DNA of 64,000 nt, from NCBI RefSeq assembly GCF_048771995.1, contig NC_133026.1, positions 54,561,001 to 54,625,000 of the forward strand, written 5' to 3'. Position 1 is the stretch's first letter. Each line of letters begins with the position of its first letter. This document shows, piece after piece, positions 39,701 through 48,059 of the stretch. Origin of the DNA: Taeniopygia guttata (lineage: Eukaryota; Chordata; Aves; Passeriformes; Estrildidae). Below the pieces are notes generated by a model. It searched no databases, was not told where the DNA came from, and saw only the letters and a list, made by a program, of their open reading frames with translations. The position numbers and the translations under genes were made by a program.

Positions 39701-42700
39701 TTCCTGGTGAGTTACAATACCTCTTTTTGCTGTCGCTCCAGCTCTCTCATACGTATATCTCTTGCTTCTGCTCGAGCTGCCCGTTTTGCTGCAAGTCTGG
39801 CTTCTGCCTACAAGTAGATGGAAAATAATTAAAGTTTAAAAAAACTTTTTTGAATAAACTCAAATCTCTTCATAAGTACACATTAAGATTTTATCATCAT
39901 AATACAGAAGTAATAAAGAATGACATTTCAAAAAGAATATGTACCTAACTCTTTAAAGATAGCATTGCTAGCCGAAATAATTAGATGATCATTTAAAAAG
40001 TCATAGAATGGCTTGGCTGTGAAGGGACCATAAAGATTATCTAGTTCCAATGCCCAGATCAGGTACCATCAACTAAAGTAGGCTGCTCAGCACTCCATCC
40101 AACCTGGCCTTGAATAGTTCCAGGTATGGGACATCAATAACTTCTCTGGCCAACCTGTTCCAGTGGCCAGGAACCCACCACTCCTCTAGTAAGACTTTCC
40201 TCCTAACATCTAATCTAAACCTACTCTCTTTTAGTTTAAAACCATACATTCCCCTGTCCTAATGCCATCTGCCTGTCTAAAAAAACTCACTCTCCCTGTT
40301 TTTCATAAGCCTGTTTCAGGTACTGGAAGGTCTCTGTGAGGTCTCCCCAAATACATCTCTCCTCCAGGCTGAACAACCCCAGCTCTCTCAGCCTGTCCTC
40401 ACAGGCGAGGTGCTTCAGTCCTCTGAGCATCTTTGTCGCCATTAACAACTTCTCCCAGTCTGGACTCACATCTGAGACTGCCCTGACTGACGTGCAGTAT
40501 CTTGTATGTGGACTTGTTGAACTTCAAGAGGTTTTCATGGGCCCAAATTTGTCCAGGTGGCCCTGGATGGCACCCCATCCTTCTGTTGCGCCAACTGCAC
40601 CGCTCTTGTTCACAGATCTGCAAACTTGCTGAGGGTACACTGAATCCCACTGACAGTGCCATTGATAAAAGTATTAAACAGAGGTAGCAAGACAAGTTCT
40701 TCTTCCAGGGGGTGACACAATCAGTTCCCTGATTTTCACCTAAAAACCAATTATTATAAGCTACTTATAGTCATTTAGAAAACCATCTCTACTTATTCAA
40801 TTTTTTCATCTTTGTTTTTAAAAACGTATTCTACCACAATCTTTTGAAAACTTTTAGCTCAACTTTCAAGGATAACATGTAGTTCTTCAGTTAAATCAAA
40901 AATATTTTTGGAAAGAAAGAAAGAAGCAAAGCAAGATGAGACTAACTTGAATGCCTTTGTAAAGATTGAGTCTGAAGTCTCTCCTTTCTGATGTATTTTT
41001 CTTAGACTCTTCATAGCAACAACCATGTTTTTTCCTAGGTAAGCAGTATGATATTAACATAGAATTTATATGGTAGAGGCTTCCCCCCATGTTGAGCAAG
41101 GAGAAGCATAACATCTAACTCCATAGTGTAGATAGGTATCTTTTTCCTTCCCTTGCCTGCAAGAAGGAATTCACTAGAAAGCAACGGTATTTTATTTTAA
41201 AATTTTATACCCTGGAGAAGTTGATTCTTTAATCAGCTTGGATTCAGCATAAAAGCTGCATAAGGTTAAAATAGAGGCTATCCTATAACGTTATCCATCT
41301 CTGAAAAATTATTTTGTCATCATGGGCTGATGTATACATATAACACAGAACCGTTTCTCTCTCTGCCAAGGGATATGCAATCCTGCAGTTTCCAATGCAG
41401 GAGGCCCGGTTAAGGAGCATTTAATTCTTCCACCAGATAGCAGCGTTAAGGGCACTGACTGCCCCTGCAGGACCTGCCGCTCCCTGTCTGCCACAGATGC
41501 ATGGAATGGCTCTAGGACACCCTGCCAGCTCTGGCTAAGCATCAAGGTGAGCATTTTAAAAATGTTCACTCTAATTGTTAATAGATAACTACATATAGCA
41601 ACTTAATTTCACCTTTTCTTATCAAGCAAACAAAGGATTCTGTGCCCAATTCCAATCCCCCATGGCAGGGGGGTTGGAATTGGATCATCTGTAAGGTCCT
41701 TTCAATTCAAAGCATTCTATGATTCCTTCTGCTGCTCAATTCTTCTGTATTCTCATTCCCATGCTTTTTGTCAAAATCTCCATACTGTCTCATGAAATCA
41801 AGGCAACACCATCACTAATGTGCCAAGAGTATTTCTTATGGCTCCTCAGAAACCTCTTTTCCACTTATATCTCATGTCTCTGCCCCAGTTGCCTACAAAA
41901 ACCAAAACATTTAAAAATATTAAGCTTTTAAAAACTCAGCTTTTTCTATCATGGCAGTATCATAACATTACATCTCTATTAAAGTAAGAATTGCACTCTA
42001 CTCACAGTTGAGCTACTACAAAGTGAATTTTAAATCAAAATTAATCTTTATTCTCTCCCATGAGAAAACACCTAAAGAGTTTTCCATGCTCTTGCTAGAT
42101 AGTGATAATAGTCATAAGAACTGAGAGTGCCTGAGAAAAAACACAGAGACAATATCCTACAAGGCAGAAACCCAGTGAACACTGTTGCAATGTTGCTTGT
42201 CCACAACCTCTAGTTCTCCGTCACCTAGTTAACACAGCCCTGAATAATGGAAGAGTTGCTGATGATAACTCCCAAAAGGCTGATGATAACACCCAAAAAA
42301 TGGTAAATCCTGATTGTCCCTTCAAACTCCTGTTTAGCAGGTTGAGGATGGTGAGATGACATGTGTCAGACTCTTACCACTCTGTGCCATGATATTTATT
42401 GTATCTGAGCATGAACCACAGGCCATGCAAGAACACAGAAGTGACTGAAACCTCTGTTCTCACATAATCAGACTGGTTTTGGAGAATGAGGTCTCATGTA
42501 ATCCTAAAAAATGGTGATGACAGATTACTGCTATATATTTAAAATTAACAATTTGTCTGCAAATAGAAAGACAAGTGAAGCAGCCAATGATATTCTGTCT
42601 GCACAAGAATTTAATAGAAAATCCCCACAACAAACACACAGGGAAAACATCTTGAGATCATATCACGTGTATTCAACGTACACTGTGAATATAACCTTGA

Positions 42701-45700
42701 GAAAAGGAACCTCAATTTTCATTACATAGTTACATGGGAATTTTCAAGCAGTTAAGTCTTTTTGTTTAACAAATGAGAATATAATGTTGCCAGGAGCCTG
42801 AAGTTACACTAGACAATCATTACCTGTACTTTGGGAAGCTCAAACTTTGCACAAGATATATGAAACTGTCTTCTACACCAGGTGACTTATTCTTTGTCAA
42901 TCTTAGAAAGCTAACAGTTTCAGAATCCATTACAAAAGCTAGAGAAAGAACCAAAAAGAACTCTGTATTTTCAGGAGATAGGCTTTTTTTTTTTTTTTCC
43001 TTTTAAGAGATAACCTGACTTTCAATTAACCTTGCTATAATTAGAATACACTTGCCACTGCTCCATTTTAATGATGTTAGGTGCTTTTACACCCACAGTT
43101 CCATTATTTCCTTGCAGGGAACACATCTACACCTGCTCCTGCAGCTTTTGAAAAAAGCATGTGTGTTTTAAATTTTGTCTCTTTACATAATGAGTAGGAA
43201 AGAAAAATCAAGTGTTAGGGAGGAGAAGCGTTCCAAAGGTTTTATTATTATTCTTTTAGTTTCTGTTAATATATGTTTTCTTTATACCCTTTTGAAGTTT
43301 TGAGCCTGCTTTGCCTTCTTCCTAATCCTATCTCACAAGGAAATAAGTAAGTATATTCTAGTAGAGTGCACTGGCCTTTAGCCAGCACTAAACCCACCAC
43401 ATTAATTAGTGTGTTGGCCAAGAAATGTCAAATTGGCAAACCAAAACCCTCAGACAAAATTGGTGTTCAAACTAAAACCGCCACAGCATGATAAACTGTT
43501 GTACCAGGATAAGACTGCCAAACTGATCAAATGCAAATAATCCCAACTTCAGTCATGGTGAAATAGGGAGAGTGCATTGCTTCCAGGAAAGGACGCAGAG
43601 ATAAACCACTGTCCCTGGAATATGTACATCACCTTTACCCTTCCTCAGTTCCAGTGAGCAAGGAATTCAATGCCGGGAAAAATAATACATCATAGTATAT
43701 AAAGTAGGTCCCTAAGAAAGAGGTTTAGCAACTCAAAAGTTCTTGGAATAAGGTAGAAATTCACTCTACTGTTGATGTTTTAGCATATTTGTGTGTAACA
43801 CAGAGACACTGTAAAAATGCTTGTCTCAATGCATGGTCCCACACCAAGGAAAAGAGGTGGAAGAGCTCTCTCCACAACAAAAGTTAAATACAAGAAATAA
43901 AGGGGAGGGGACAGCCAACAGAAGAAAAAAGTTTTCTGATGTGAAGGAAAGATAGAAAAAAATTGAAGAAATATCAAAGAGAAAGCAGTCTGACCAGGCA
44001 CCTCAGAAGCTTACAATAATACCCTTATCTTCCATTAAATATTTTCATATAGAATGATATCCGATTCAAATAGTGCAGAAAAATGACTATATGGAAATGA
44101 ACTTATTGGATCAGTGCCAAAGAATTCTTTAAACCATCTTTCCTAAAGAGCAATGTTTACTGGTACTAAAAGAAAGATATCTTTGTTTTTGACACATGCC
44201 ATACAACAAGGAAATGACAATTTTGTCAAACTAAAAGTGGTAATCTCAACTTTTAGAGAAAAAAAGCCTTGAAATGTCATACACTACATTAGAGTCACTT
44301 TACTATAGTTCTTTCTATTACAAATTCCAATACTTTCTAGTGCTATTTTGTGACTGCTCTCAATCCCAGAGCACTTTTATGCAGTTTCACCACACAGATC
44401 ATCCTGCGTGCAGCCTTTTGTTTCTGCACATTGTGTTTACCATCTCTTAATACCTAGAACACCTTTAGAAAGATTTTCCACAGAAGACACATGGATTACA
44501 GGATTCAATTCAATTCTAGCAAGTAATGTCTTCTAAAAAGATGGGATGTTAGAGAACTATGCCCAACAGTAATTTTAAGTAAGATAATATGCATTACATG
44601 TTACTATTGAGATCCTTTCCTAGGTTTAACAACAAGTTGATGCTATGGAAGCATGCATATACTCAAAGAAATTTAGGGCCATATTCTTTCTTTTTTACTC
44701 ACTGTTTTTGCCAAAAATGAGAGATGGAGCTTGATGAGTGAGATCATACATGATCCAGAGTCCCACACAGGACTTGGCTTATAGAGTGAGACCTTCCATT
44801 AGAACTAGAACGTGACTGAGAACATGACTTTCTGAAAAGTTACCAACCAATTTTTTTTTTTACTGACAAGGCATATCTTTTGCCTACAGTCTATGACAGA
44901 TACACTTGAAAATGCATAAATAAGCTTTCTCTTCAGAGACTTATCACTTACCTACTTTGTCTTACATACACATATACAGACAACTATTTACATTACAAAG
45001 CCAAATAGAATCTGCATTTTGCACTCATTTATCAACTAGGGCAAGCAGCTTTGTAGATAATATAGGCCAAAACAACCTGGATTCACTTGTATAGAAACAG
45101 TATTAAGACTTTTGTTCCTAGTCACAGCATTTTCACCTAGAAAAACTTTGGTCCAAACAGACATCTCTAAGACTTTAAATTCCAACTGCCTAAATCTCAC
45201 GGGACAAAATTCCCCTTTGTATCAACTTCTTGTTAATTGTACTTTTTGCTGGTTATCTCCAGCTCTCTTTTTTTTAGGTGGTGGAATTCCTGGTAGAGTG
45301 TACATATTAGGCTTATTTGGAAAGAAATGTGACTTCTCACATTTAAAATAGATTCCATTATAAATATATTTTAATAGCGACTATTACCCATTCAATACTA
45401 ATTTCAATACTAATACAGTATACTTACCATCTTAAGAATATGACACACATGTGTTTGATTTTTAGTTTTACACTTGAGACAGCACCTGGATTTTTCATTT
45501 ATCTTTAAGCATGTAAGTAGAAATAGCTGCTAGGCTTAAGTGTATATCTGTGAGGTTACACTAATCATACAGTTAATATCTCCCTATGTTGACATTTCAA
45601 TTAATGTGATTTTTTTGATCAATAATCCTCTTAGCTTATATTAATTGTCATATTTTTGGCTAATTACACTTTTTTATGCACATCTATAAAAAATTAACTT

Positions 45701-45854
45701 CTCCTGGATAATAAAATTACTTTCATCCCTTTTCAGAATTCAAGACACTTTTAAGTTAGCAAACCTCTCTGGCAATGTTGCTTAGAGCTTCATCTTCTGC
45801 AGAAAATCTGTCTTTCACTGGAGTTCTCTTCCGTCCTGATCCAGGAGTTCCCAT
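3613..45854 (-). CDS. LRRFIP2: LRRFIP2, 21 coding exons over 42 kb
   Basis: Joined coding sequence in transcription order: 45854-45765, 39807-39721, 39062-39012, 34073-34020, 29038-28970, 28231-28184, 26548-26495, 24013-23906, 21557-21513, 20825-20712, 20303-20232, 15835-15665, 15379-15287, 13299-13207, 9885-9784, 9538-9406, 8121-8072, 6657-6537, 5542-5463, 4570-4466, 3723-3613. The sum is 1,851 nt: 616 codons plus TGA, with no internal stop. The protein starts [17 protein letters not shown] and contains [20 protein letters not shown] and [18 protein letters not shown], which I recognise as vertebrate LRRFIP2. From family knowledge, it is a cytoplasmic coiled-coil protein that binds the LRR domain of Flightless-I. 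It has been linked to Dishevelled/Wnt signalling and to MyD88/TLR4-NF-kB and inflammasome regulation. The longest mammalian isoform, as I recall, is about 720 residues, so this chain lacks some optional exons. The paralogue LRRFIP1 is excluded by the N-terminal and C-terminal sequence. Confidence 0.96.
4466..4570 (-). CDS. LRRFIP2: LRRFIP2 exon 21, coiled coil (residues 546-580)
   Basis: Acceptor gggtttacag, donor GAG/gtaact, phase 0 to phase 0, 35 codons. It begins [20 protein letters not shown] and ends [15 protein letters not shown]. Strong family match in a continuous coiled coil. Confidence 0.97.
5463..5542 (-). CDS. LRRFIP2: LRRFIP2 exon 20, coiled coil (residues 519-545)
   Basis: Acceptor ttttgtctag, donor AAT/gtaagt (strong), 80 nt, phase 1 in and phase 0 out. 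With the split codon it encodes [20 protein letters not shown] followed by ITTLEQN, matching the family. It forms a 201-nt in-frame pair with exon 19. Confidence 0.96.
6537..6657 (-). CDS. LRRFIP2: LRRFIP2 exon 19 (residues 479-518 plus first base of 519)
   Basis: Acceptor cctttttcag, donor CAAA/gtaggt, 121 nt, phase 0 in and phase 1 out. It begins [20 protein letters not shown] and continues [10 protein letters not shown] to [11 protein letters not shown] second GT four bases downstream (AG/gtatat) would introduce a frame change, while the chosen donor restores Arg519 with exon 20. The middle ([15 protein letters not shown]) is the variable linker; the ends are conserved. Confidence 0.95.
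8072..8121 (-). CDS. LRRFIP2: LRRFIP2 exon 18 (residues 462-478)
   Basis: Acceptor tggttttag, donor CAG/gtaaaa, 50 nt, phase 1 in and phase 0 out. With the split first codon it encodes [17 protein letters not shown], matching [17 protein letters not shown] in mammals as I recall it. With exon 17 it forms a 183-nt in-frame pair. Confidence 0.96.
9406..9538 (-). CDS. LRRFIP2: LRRFIP2 exon 17 (residues 418-461 plus first base of 462)
   Basis: Acceptor gcatttttag, donor TAG/gtaaaa, 133 nt, phase 0 in and phase 1 out. It begins [20 protein letters not shown], continues [20 protein letters not shown] and ends EGPL. This non-helical linker between coiled-coil blocks is highly characteristic of LRRFIP2. 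Skipping it alone would shift the frame, unlike exons 3-16. Confidence 0.97.
9784..9885 (-). CDS. LRRFIP2: LRRFIP2 exon 16, coiled coil (residues 384-417)
   Basis: Acceptor gcctgagcccag, donor CAG/gtatgt, phase 0 to phase 0, 34 codons. It begins [20 protein letters not shown] and ends [14 protein letters not shown]. Strong match to the family. The last residues vary (KRGQ here, KTGE in human as I recall). Confidence 0.95.
9886..13206 (-). other. LRRFIP2: LRRFIP2 intron 15
   Basis: AT-rich intron of 3.3 kb. Around 12540-12950 the sequence is slightly GC-richer with short open frames, possibly an old insertion. I see no exon-quality splice pair, RNA gene or clear repeat end. Confidence 0.55.
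13207..13299 (-). CDS. LRRFIP2: LRRFIP2 exon 15, coiled coil (residues 353-383)
   Basis: Acceptor tttaccacag, donor GGG/gtatgc, phase 0 to phase 0, 31 codons. It begins [20 protein letters not shown] and ends [11 protein letters not shown]. It aligns with EKQRMQQKIDTMTKEVFDLQ as I recall the human exon, but is more diverged than its neighbours: AN for EK at the start, and NN where human has LL before the invariant WKDKKIG. Confidence 0.93.
15287..15379 (-). CDS. LRRFIP2: LRRFIP2 exon 14, coiled coil (residues 322-352)
   Basis: Acceptor tttaatacag, donor GAG/gtatgt, phase 0 to phase 0, 31 codons. It begins [20 protein letters not shown] and ends [11 protein letters not shown]. It follows the family sequence closely and continues the coiled-coil register. 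Only 285 bp separate it from exon 13. Confidence 0.96.
15665..15835 (-). CDS. LRRFIP2: LRRFIP2 exon 13, coiled coil (residues 265-321)
   Basis: Acceptor tatctgtag, donor AAG/gtattt, phase 0 to phase 0, 57 codons; the longest coding exon. It begins [20 protein letters not shown], continues through [20 protein letters not shown] and ends ENEEKSK. Highly charged and heptad-patterned. The [20 protein letters not shown] form marks LRRFIP2; LRRFIP1 has a different LLELEEQLAESRR-type sequence here. Confidence 0.97.
16620..16700 (+). repeat. CR1 3' tail fragment
   Basis: The sequence ggttgggattacatgatctt, then taaggtccattccaaccc and attctatgattt, is the classic CR1 3' end (the attctatga octamer repeat). 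It is a short, 5'-truncated copy in intron 12. Confidence 0.85.
17725..18130 (-). repeat. CR1 3' UTR-proximal fragment, diverged
   Basis: Read on the plus strand, ggtccaatctcctaactaaa, gagggtcagctgagaccagg and later gatgacctacaccagtgttt are the complement of the CR1 region just before its tail. It then extends into the end of ORF2. Old and indel-rich. The open frames here are by-products. Confidence 0.65.
19060..19690. repeat. GC-richer island in intron 12, unclassified repeat
   Basis: About 600 bp of distinctly higher GC than the surrounding intron, ending next to a run of T (19704-19720). It looks like an old insertion, but I cannot name the family. Short open frames cross it and none resembles a known protein. 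A tRNA-like start (gtagttagctcagtgtgctg, 19079) hints at a SINE origin, but a B box is not convincing. Confidence 0.25.
20232..20303 (-). CDS. LRRFIP2: LRRFIP2 exon 12, start of coiled coil (residues 241-264)
   Basis: Acceptor tatgtcctgcag, donor AAG/gtatca, phase 0 to phase 0, 24 codons. It encodes [20 protein letters not shown] followed by KELK, with the heptad spacing of a coiled coil. Human has Q where this protein has H in DQIHD, as I recall. The conserved coiled-coil region used for Flightless-I binding begins about here. Confidence 0.95.
20712..20825 (-). CDS. LRRFIP2: LRRFIP2 exon 11 (residues 203-240)
   Basis: Acceptor cttttttaag, donor CGG/gtgaat, phase 0 to phase 0, 38 codons. It begins [20 protein letters not shown] and continues [18 protein letters not shown]. 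The NSSRRGSGD and LDPDxSLSELR motifs are conserved in LRRFIP2 and related to LRRFIP1. It marks the passage from the disordered middle region into the coiled coil. Confidence 0.94.
21513..21557 (-). CDS. LRRFIP2: LRRFIP2 exon 10 (residues 188-202)
   Basis: Acceptor ctctttcag, donor AGG/gtaaga, phase 0 to phase 0, 15 codons. It encodes [15 protein letters not shown], aligning with LDEKSDKQYAENYTR in mammals as I recall it. Both splice sites are good. It joins the Ser-rich middle region to the next conserved Ser/Arg block. Confidence 0.9.
22800..23080. repeat. GC-richer 280-bp segment in intron 9, unclassified
   Basis: A sharply bounded segment of near-balanced base composition within AT-rich intron. 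It has one 92-codon minus-strand open frame (22797-23075) with no recognisable domain or splice-site support. It probably comes from an old insertion. Not a credible gene. Confidence 0.25.
23906..24013 (-). CDS. LRRFIP2: LRRFIP2 exon 9 (residues 152-187)
   Basis: Acceptor ctcttttgaag, donor AGT/gtgagt, phase 0 to phase 0, 36 codons. It begins [20 protein letters not shown] and continues [10 protein letters not shown] to VLNS. The SSDFSD...ETxADYFSRS...RGSIVS pattern is diagnostic of LRRFIP2. The acceptor has a poor pyrimidine tract, again consistent with optional inclusion. The RRGS/HRGS-like motif is a candidate phosphorylation site. Confidence 0.9.
26495..26548 (-). CDS. LRRFIP2: LRRFIP2 exon 8 (residues 134-151)
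   Basis: Acceptor cttttctttag, donor GTG/gtgagc, phase 0 to phase 0, 18 codons. It encodes [18 protein letters not shown], resembling TPSECSYYSPRTSSARSSPG in mammalian LRRFIP2 as I recall it. Ser/Tyr/Arg-rich low-complexity segment with possible basophilic-kinase sites (SRASS, SVRSS). Confidence 0.87.
27177..27194 (+). repeat. Poly(A) run, 18 nt
   Basis: A simple A-run within intron 7. Nothing recognisable precedes it as a retroposed body. Confidence 0.8.
27836..27850 (-). other. Candidate 15-nt microexon in LRRFIP2
   Basis: Between exons 7 and 8 the minus strand has an excellent acceptor (ctactctttttacag), then 15 nt, then a fair donor (CTG/gtgaat). The insert would be five residues, TSINL, phase 0 both ends. 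A decoy acceptor-donor pair could arise by chance in AT-rich sequence, so this is left out of the main model. Confidence 0.2.
28184..28231 (-). CDS. LRRFIP2: LRRFIP2 exon 7 (residues 118-133)
   Basis: Acceptor ttcttcacattatag, donor AGG/gttagt, phase 0 to phase 0, 16 codons. It encodes [16 protein letters not shown], matching [10 protein letters not shown] in the mammalian protein as I recall it. The donor could shift by one base (CAG/ggttag), but only the chosen position preserves the frame into exon 8. Small, symmetric and Ser/Tyr/Arg-rich. Confidence 0.85.
28970..29038 (-). CDS. LRRFIP2: LRRFIP2 exon 6 (residues 95-117)
   Basis: Acceptor ttcctcacccctcag is strong; donor CGT/gtttgg is weak. 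A GT three bases earlier would break the frame. Phase 0 to phase 0, 23 codons. It encodes [20 protein letters not shown] followed by SYR, matching the [14 protein letters not shown] segment I recall from mammalian LRRFIP2. The weak donor suggests regulated inclusion. Confidence 0.88.
29039..34019 (-). other. LRRFIP2: LRRFIP2 intron 5
   Basis: AT-rich intron of about 5 kb. Apart from the candidate cassette exon at 32839-32904 and a frame-breaking exon-like stretch at 29902-29956, I see no gene, RNA or clear repeat. Confidence 0.6.
32839..32904 (-). other. Candidate extra LRRFIP2 cassette exon (22 codons)
   Basis: Between exons 5 and 6 a 66-nt stretch is bounded by ttctcaag on the 5' side and donor GTG/gtgtgt. 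It is phase 0 on both ends and open, encoding [20 protein letters not shown] followed by LV. The Ser/Arg-rich composition and symmetric phase fit the neighbouring cassette exons. I could not match it to a known LRRFIP2 segment, the acceptor is only fair, and it is left out of the 616-residue model. Confidence 0.3.
34020..34073 (-). CDS. LRRFIP2: LRRFIP2 exon 5 (residues 77-94)
   Basis: Acceptor cttctttctcag is strong; donor TTG/gtttgt is moderate. Phase 0 to phase 0, 18 codons. It encodes [18 protein letters not shown], matching the EDSERARYSH segment I recall from mammalian LRRFIP2. Ser/Arg-rich, likely disordered and a plausible phosphorylation region. Intron 4, about 4.9 kb long, holds the CR1/LTR nest at 36.1-38.8 kb. 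Confidence 0.88.
35512..35627 (-). other. Open stretch behind a good acceptor, unknown
   Basis: The minus strand has ccttccttttgcag and then a 38-codon open stretch ending TAG, reading [20 protein letters not shown] and onwards. It needs phase 1 on entry, and in phase 0 it stops at once. It therefore cannot be spliced between the phase-0 LRRFIP2 exons without breaking the frame. The acidic composition looks coding-like, but I recognise no family. Confidence 0.15.
36100..36198 (+). repeat. CR1 LINE, first of three pieces (start of reverse transcriptase)
   Basis: The sequence gccagtctcactccagtgct, then aaaatcatggaaaa and tcagtcattggtcatagcca, is the CR1 ORF2 segment just before the RT FMRGNSC motif. 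It is cut at 36198 by an LTR insertion and resumes at 36837. The three pieces are in order and in one orientation. Confidence 0.85.
36199..36836 (+). mobile_element. Solo LTR (638 bp) inserted in CR1
   Basis: It begins TGAAATAGAC and ends GCTTCA (TG...CA). An AATAAA (gaataaaagcg) lies near 36698, followed by a GT-containing R/U5-like part, so the element is plus-oriented. Flanking CR1 bases are ccaa (36195-36198) and ccag (36837-36840), and both align to the same CR1 position, so they are a decayed 4-bp target duplication. No internal retroviral genes. The two short open frames inside are not coding. Confidence 0.8.
36837..37281 (+). repeat. CR1 LINE, second piece (reverse transcriptase core)
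   Basis: Its translation includes [11 protein letters not shown], then [20 protein letters not shown], the CR1 RT region with its conserved DFSKAFD motif. It later runs into the NDLD region. Stops and frameshifts show it is dead. It is interrupted at 37281 by a second insertion. Confidence 0.92.
37282..38313 (-). mobile_element. About 1.03-kb GC-rich LTR-type insertion (copy 1) in CR1
   Basis: Ends are TGTTG...CAACA. The flanks are catag (37277-37281) and catat (38314-38318), a 5-bp target duplication with one mismatch, and both align to the same CR1 site (the ...AACCTCATGAAGTT... stretch). On the minus strand it starts TGTTGAAGGTTAGG, has T-rich then G-rich then CTG/CTGC-rich parts, and ends TTTGCCTTGTTTTATGGCAAC. 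I infer the minus orientation from the TG start and base layout. No retroviral gene is visible. A related copy lies at 60.1-61.1 kb. Confidence 0.75.
38314..38830 (+). repeat. CR1 LINE, third piece (end of ORF2)
   Basis: It resumes with atgaagtttaacaagggcaa, then ctgcacttggg and aagttgaatgtgagtcagca, and ends around cagcctggaggagactgagg, all CR1 ORF2 C-terminal sequence. It fades near 38830 without a CR1 tail, so the copy is 3' truncated or decayed. Confidence 0.88.
39012..39062 (-). CDS. LRRFIP2: LRRFIP2 exon 4 (residues 60-76)
   Basis: Acceptor ttctgtag, donor ATG/gtaggc, phase 0 to phase 0, 17 codons. It encodes [17 protein letters not shown]. The DRKW...IQKW core matches the optional exon I recall from mammalian LRRFIP2 long isoforms, also 17 codons. 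It was found by splice sites and similarity, as it is too short to stand out as an open frame. As a symmetric small exon it is likely to be alternatively spliced. Confidence 0.85.
39721..39807 (-). CDS. LRRFIP2: LRRFIP2 exon 3 (residues 31-59)
   Basis: Acceptor cttgtag, donor GAG/gtattg, phase 0 to phase 0, 29 codons. It encodes [20 protein letters not shown] followed by RELERQQKE, a strongly charged, Ala/Arg-rich helix. It is essentially invariant among the vertebrate LRRFIP proteins I recall, so it supports the family call but does not separate LRRFIP1 from LRRFIP2. An old minus-strand CR1 lies about 200 bp away on the 5' side (40.0-40.7 kb). Confidence 0.96.
40002..40712 (-). repeat. CR1 LINE 3' end, about 710 bp
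   Basis: It begins with catagaatggcttggctgtg, the complement of the CR1 tail, then ctagttccaatgcccagatc, aacctgttccagtggccagg and cctccaggctgaacaacccc, in CR1 order. Its 5' part (40440-40712) resembles the variable region of avian CR1 3' ends. It lies in intron 2 near exon 3. Confidence 0.88.
41655..41722 (+). repeat. CR1 3' tail fragment
   Basis: Sequence ggggttggaattggatcatc, taaggtcctttcaattcaaa and attctatgatt are the last 60-odd bases of a CR1, 5' truncated, in intron 2. Confidence 0.85.
42257..42300 (+). repeat. Local tandem duplication
   Basis: The unit gctgatgataac(t/a)cccaaaa occurs twice in a row. A short intronic duplication without known role. Confidence 0.8.
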
Positions 45855-45869
45855 TTTTATTCTCTGAAC
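45765..45869 (-). CDS. LRRFIP2: LRRFIP2 exon 2, start codon exon (residues 1-30)
   Basis: Acceptor aaatacag at 45870-45877 and donor GAG/gtttgc at 45764. The first 15 nt (45869-45855) are 5' UTR. The ATG at 45854-45852 has A at -3 and G at +4, a strong initiation context. It encodes [20 protein letters not shown] and continues to NIARE, the family N-terminus. It ends in phase 0. I chose this start because the family protein begins here and the exon boundary lies just upstream. Confidence 0.95.
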
Positions 45870-48059
45870 CTGTATTTGAAAACACAGACAGGACAAATCT
45901 CAATTTTAATTAAGATCTGGAATTAAAAACAATCAACCAACCTACACACCAAAATGTCCTAAGTTTTCCAATCTTTAGCTACATAATACTCAAGACATCT
46001 ACATGCAATTGGCATGTAATCGTAAAACTTTATCACAAAAGTTTGTGGCAGCACTACAGAGCACCACTGCATCCTTCAAGGTGCACATACAGAATTTTTC
46101 TACTGAACAGAAGCCATCAGTTTACCTATAGCTTCAAAGTCAGGCACAACTGGAAACTGGTCCTGGCTCAAAAAGGAGACCTCTGTTCTCAGTCAATTTA
46201 GGTAACTCCTGAAAAGATCTATCAAGTTACATATGTGGAAAAAAAAAAGCCCTATGGACAACAAAGTGTTCAAGAATTAAATTTACATGATCATTAGAGT
46301 TCTCCTCAACACAGAAAAGACTCACCAGACAAACTTTACTAAGCATCCAGGTAGGTACATGTTAATTATTTACATTTTAACCCAGCAGTTCTCATGCAAC
46401 TGAACTGCTGTCTCCAAAAGCAGAAGTTTTACTATAGCAGAAATAGACAACTTTATGCAAAAAAAACCCACTCTTTTGCCTAACAAGATTCTCAAACTGG
46501 GAAATGAAGAAGCATACTACCATCATATACCCAGAATACATAAGATACCTTTACTTTTCCTCCAGAAATCTCTTATGAATTGCAAGCATATAAAAATGAC
46601 CAACAAAACAAAGCACAGCCCATCAAGACACAATCAAAAAATGTTACACACACACACACAAAAAACCCTCAAAAACCACAACTATATAAGTTTTTTTTCA
46701 AATATCCTAAAGAAATCCTACTTCCAGACATCCAGGTCCTCTGAAATGTGGTAGTCCAGCTAATTGACAAGATAAGTAACCTACACATGGTTTGAGAAAA
46801 CACCTTAGTTATAATAAACATTTCTAATTTTATTATAGGAAGAAGAAATCTAAAAGGTAAATAGTATTGCCTGTCCTTTTGAAACTGAACTGGTACAAGA
46901 ACTACCTTTCTTACTGGATCTAACTAGCAAAGACTCAGGAATTGATTATAGTTTAGTCAAAAGGGAAGGAGGAAAAAAACCCAAAGTGATGGTTATTTTT
47001 GTACAAGCAGAGTATTTACTTTATTACTTTTACACAGCAATCACAAAGCCAAAATATATTGGGGTATTTTCTGGCACTGAAAGATATCAAGTAGCATCAC
47101 TGGACATTTTTTTTTCCTCTTATATTTTAGCTTTTACACCTTTTCATCACCCTTCCTTTAATAACTTTATACTATTCTCCTTTCTTTTCCTTGCAAGCAA
47201 GAAGATTTTTTTACTCTGCTTCAAATTTTACAGGTACTTTACTATTCTTCATCTGCTCAATATTGTCACTGCTAATCCATTTGGCAAAAGTCTGTATTTT
47301 TAGTCTTAAAAACAAGCAAGTAAACTTATGTCTCGTACTCAAGAAAATTTAGACAAATATATGCACAGTTTGGAGATCTCTGTGGCAAAGGTTTAAACTC
47401 AGAACTACAAGCTGCTGTCCATATTCTGAATGTCTCAAAAAATCTGCATCTTTTTCAGTAATTCTTATTGGCTGACTTCAAATATTAAAAGCAGACAGTG
47501 CCCAAACTAGAAGTTACATGAACACAATATAATACTACCCCTACTACAGAAGGCTTTAACAACATTACGCACTAGCCACAAGAAAAATCATTAAATGTTT
47601 ATTACAATAAATAGGTTCATATAAGAACAGAAGTCAAATCTATCTACTAAAAGTCACAAAGCATGAAATTATTTTAATTGACACATTAAAGGCCATATTT
47701 CTTTAAAAAGTATTTACCACATACGTAAAAACTGCAGAATAATTGCACATACCATAGACTTGAACTGCACTTGTTGACATCCTTTAAACAACACACCATT
47801 TCTAATGGACAACAAACTTTGGTTTGTTAACTCAGTGAAATGCTCTTAGCTGGCACACTGATTTGGGGAATGTAATGGTTTATAGCTAAAATATAGGTAA
47901 TTTTACTATAGTTATGTTCAGTTTACATGAAGTACTAATTTACAGAGTAGTAATTTCATAAAAATTAGATGCTGATGCTTTAAATGAGGAAAACACACTT
48001 CATCTCAGTCACTGTGGAGGAAGGCAAGTGTGGCATCCCCACCAGCAATCTACCACACT

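Larger units (their letters stand above)
40713..45764 (-). other. LRRFIP2: Rest of LRRFIP2 intron 2
   Basis: AT-rich intron. Besides the CR1 tail at 41.66 kb and the small duplication at 42.26 kb, a GC-richer patch at 41380-41530 may be an old insertion. I see no gene, RNA or clear mobile element. Confidence 0.55.
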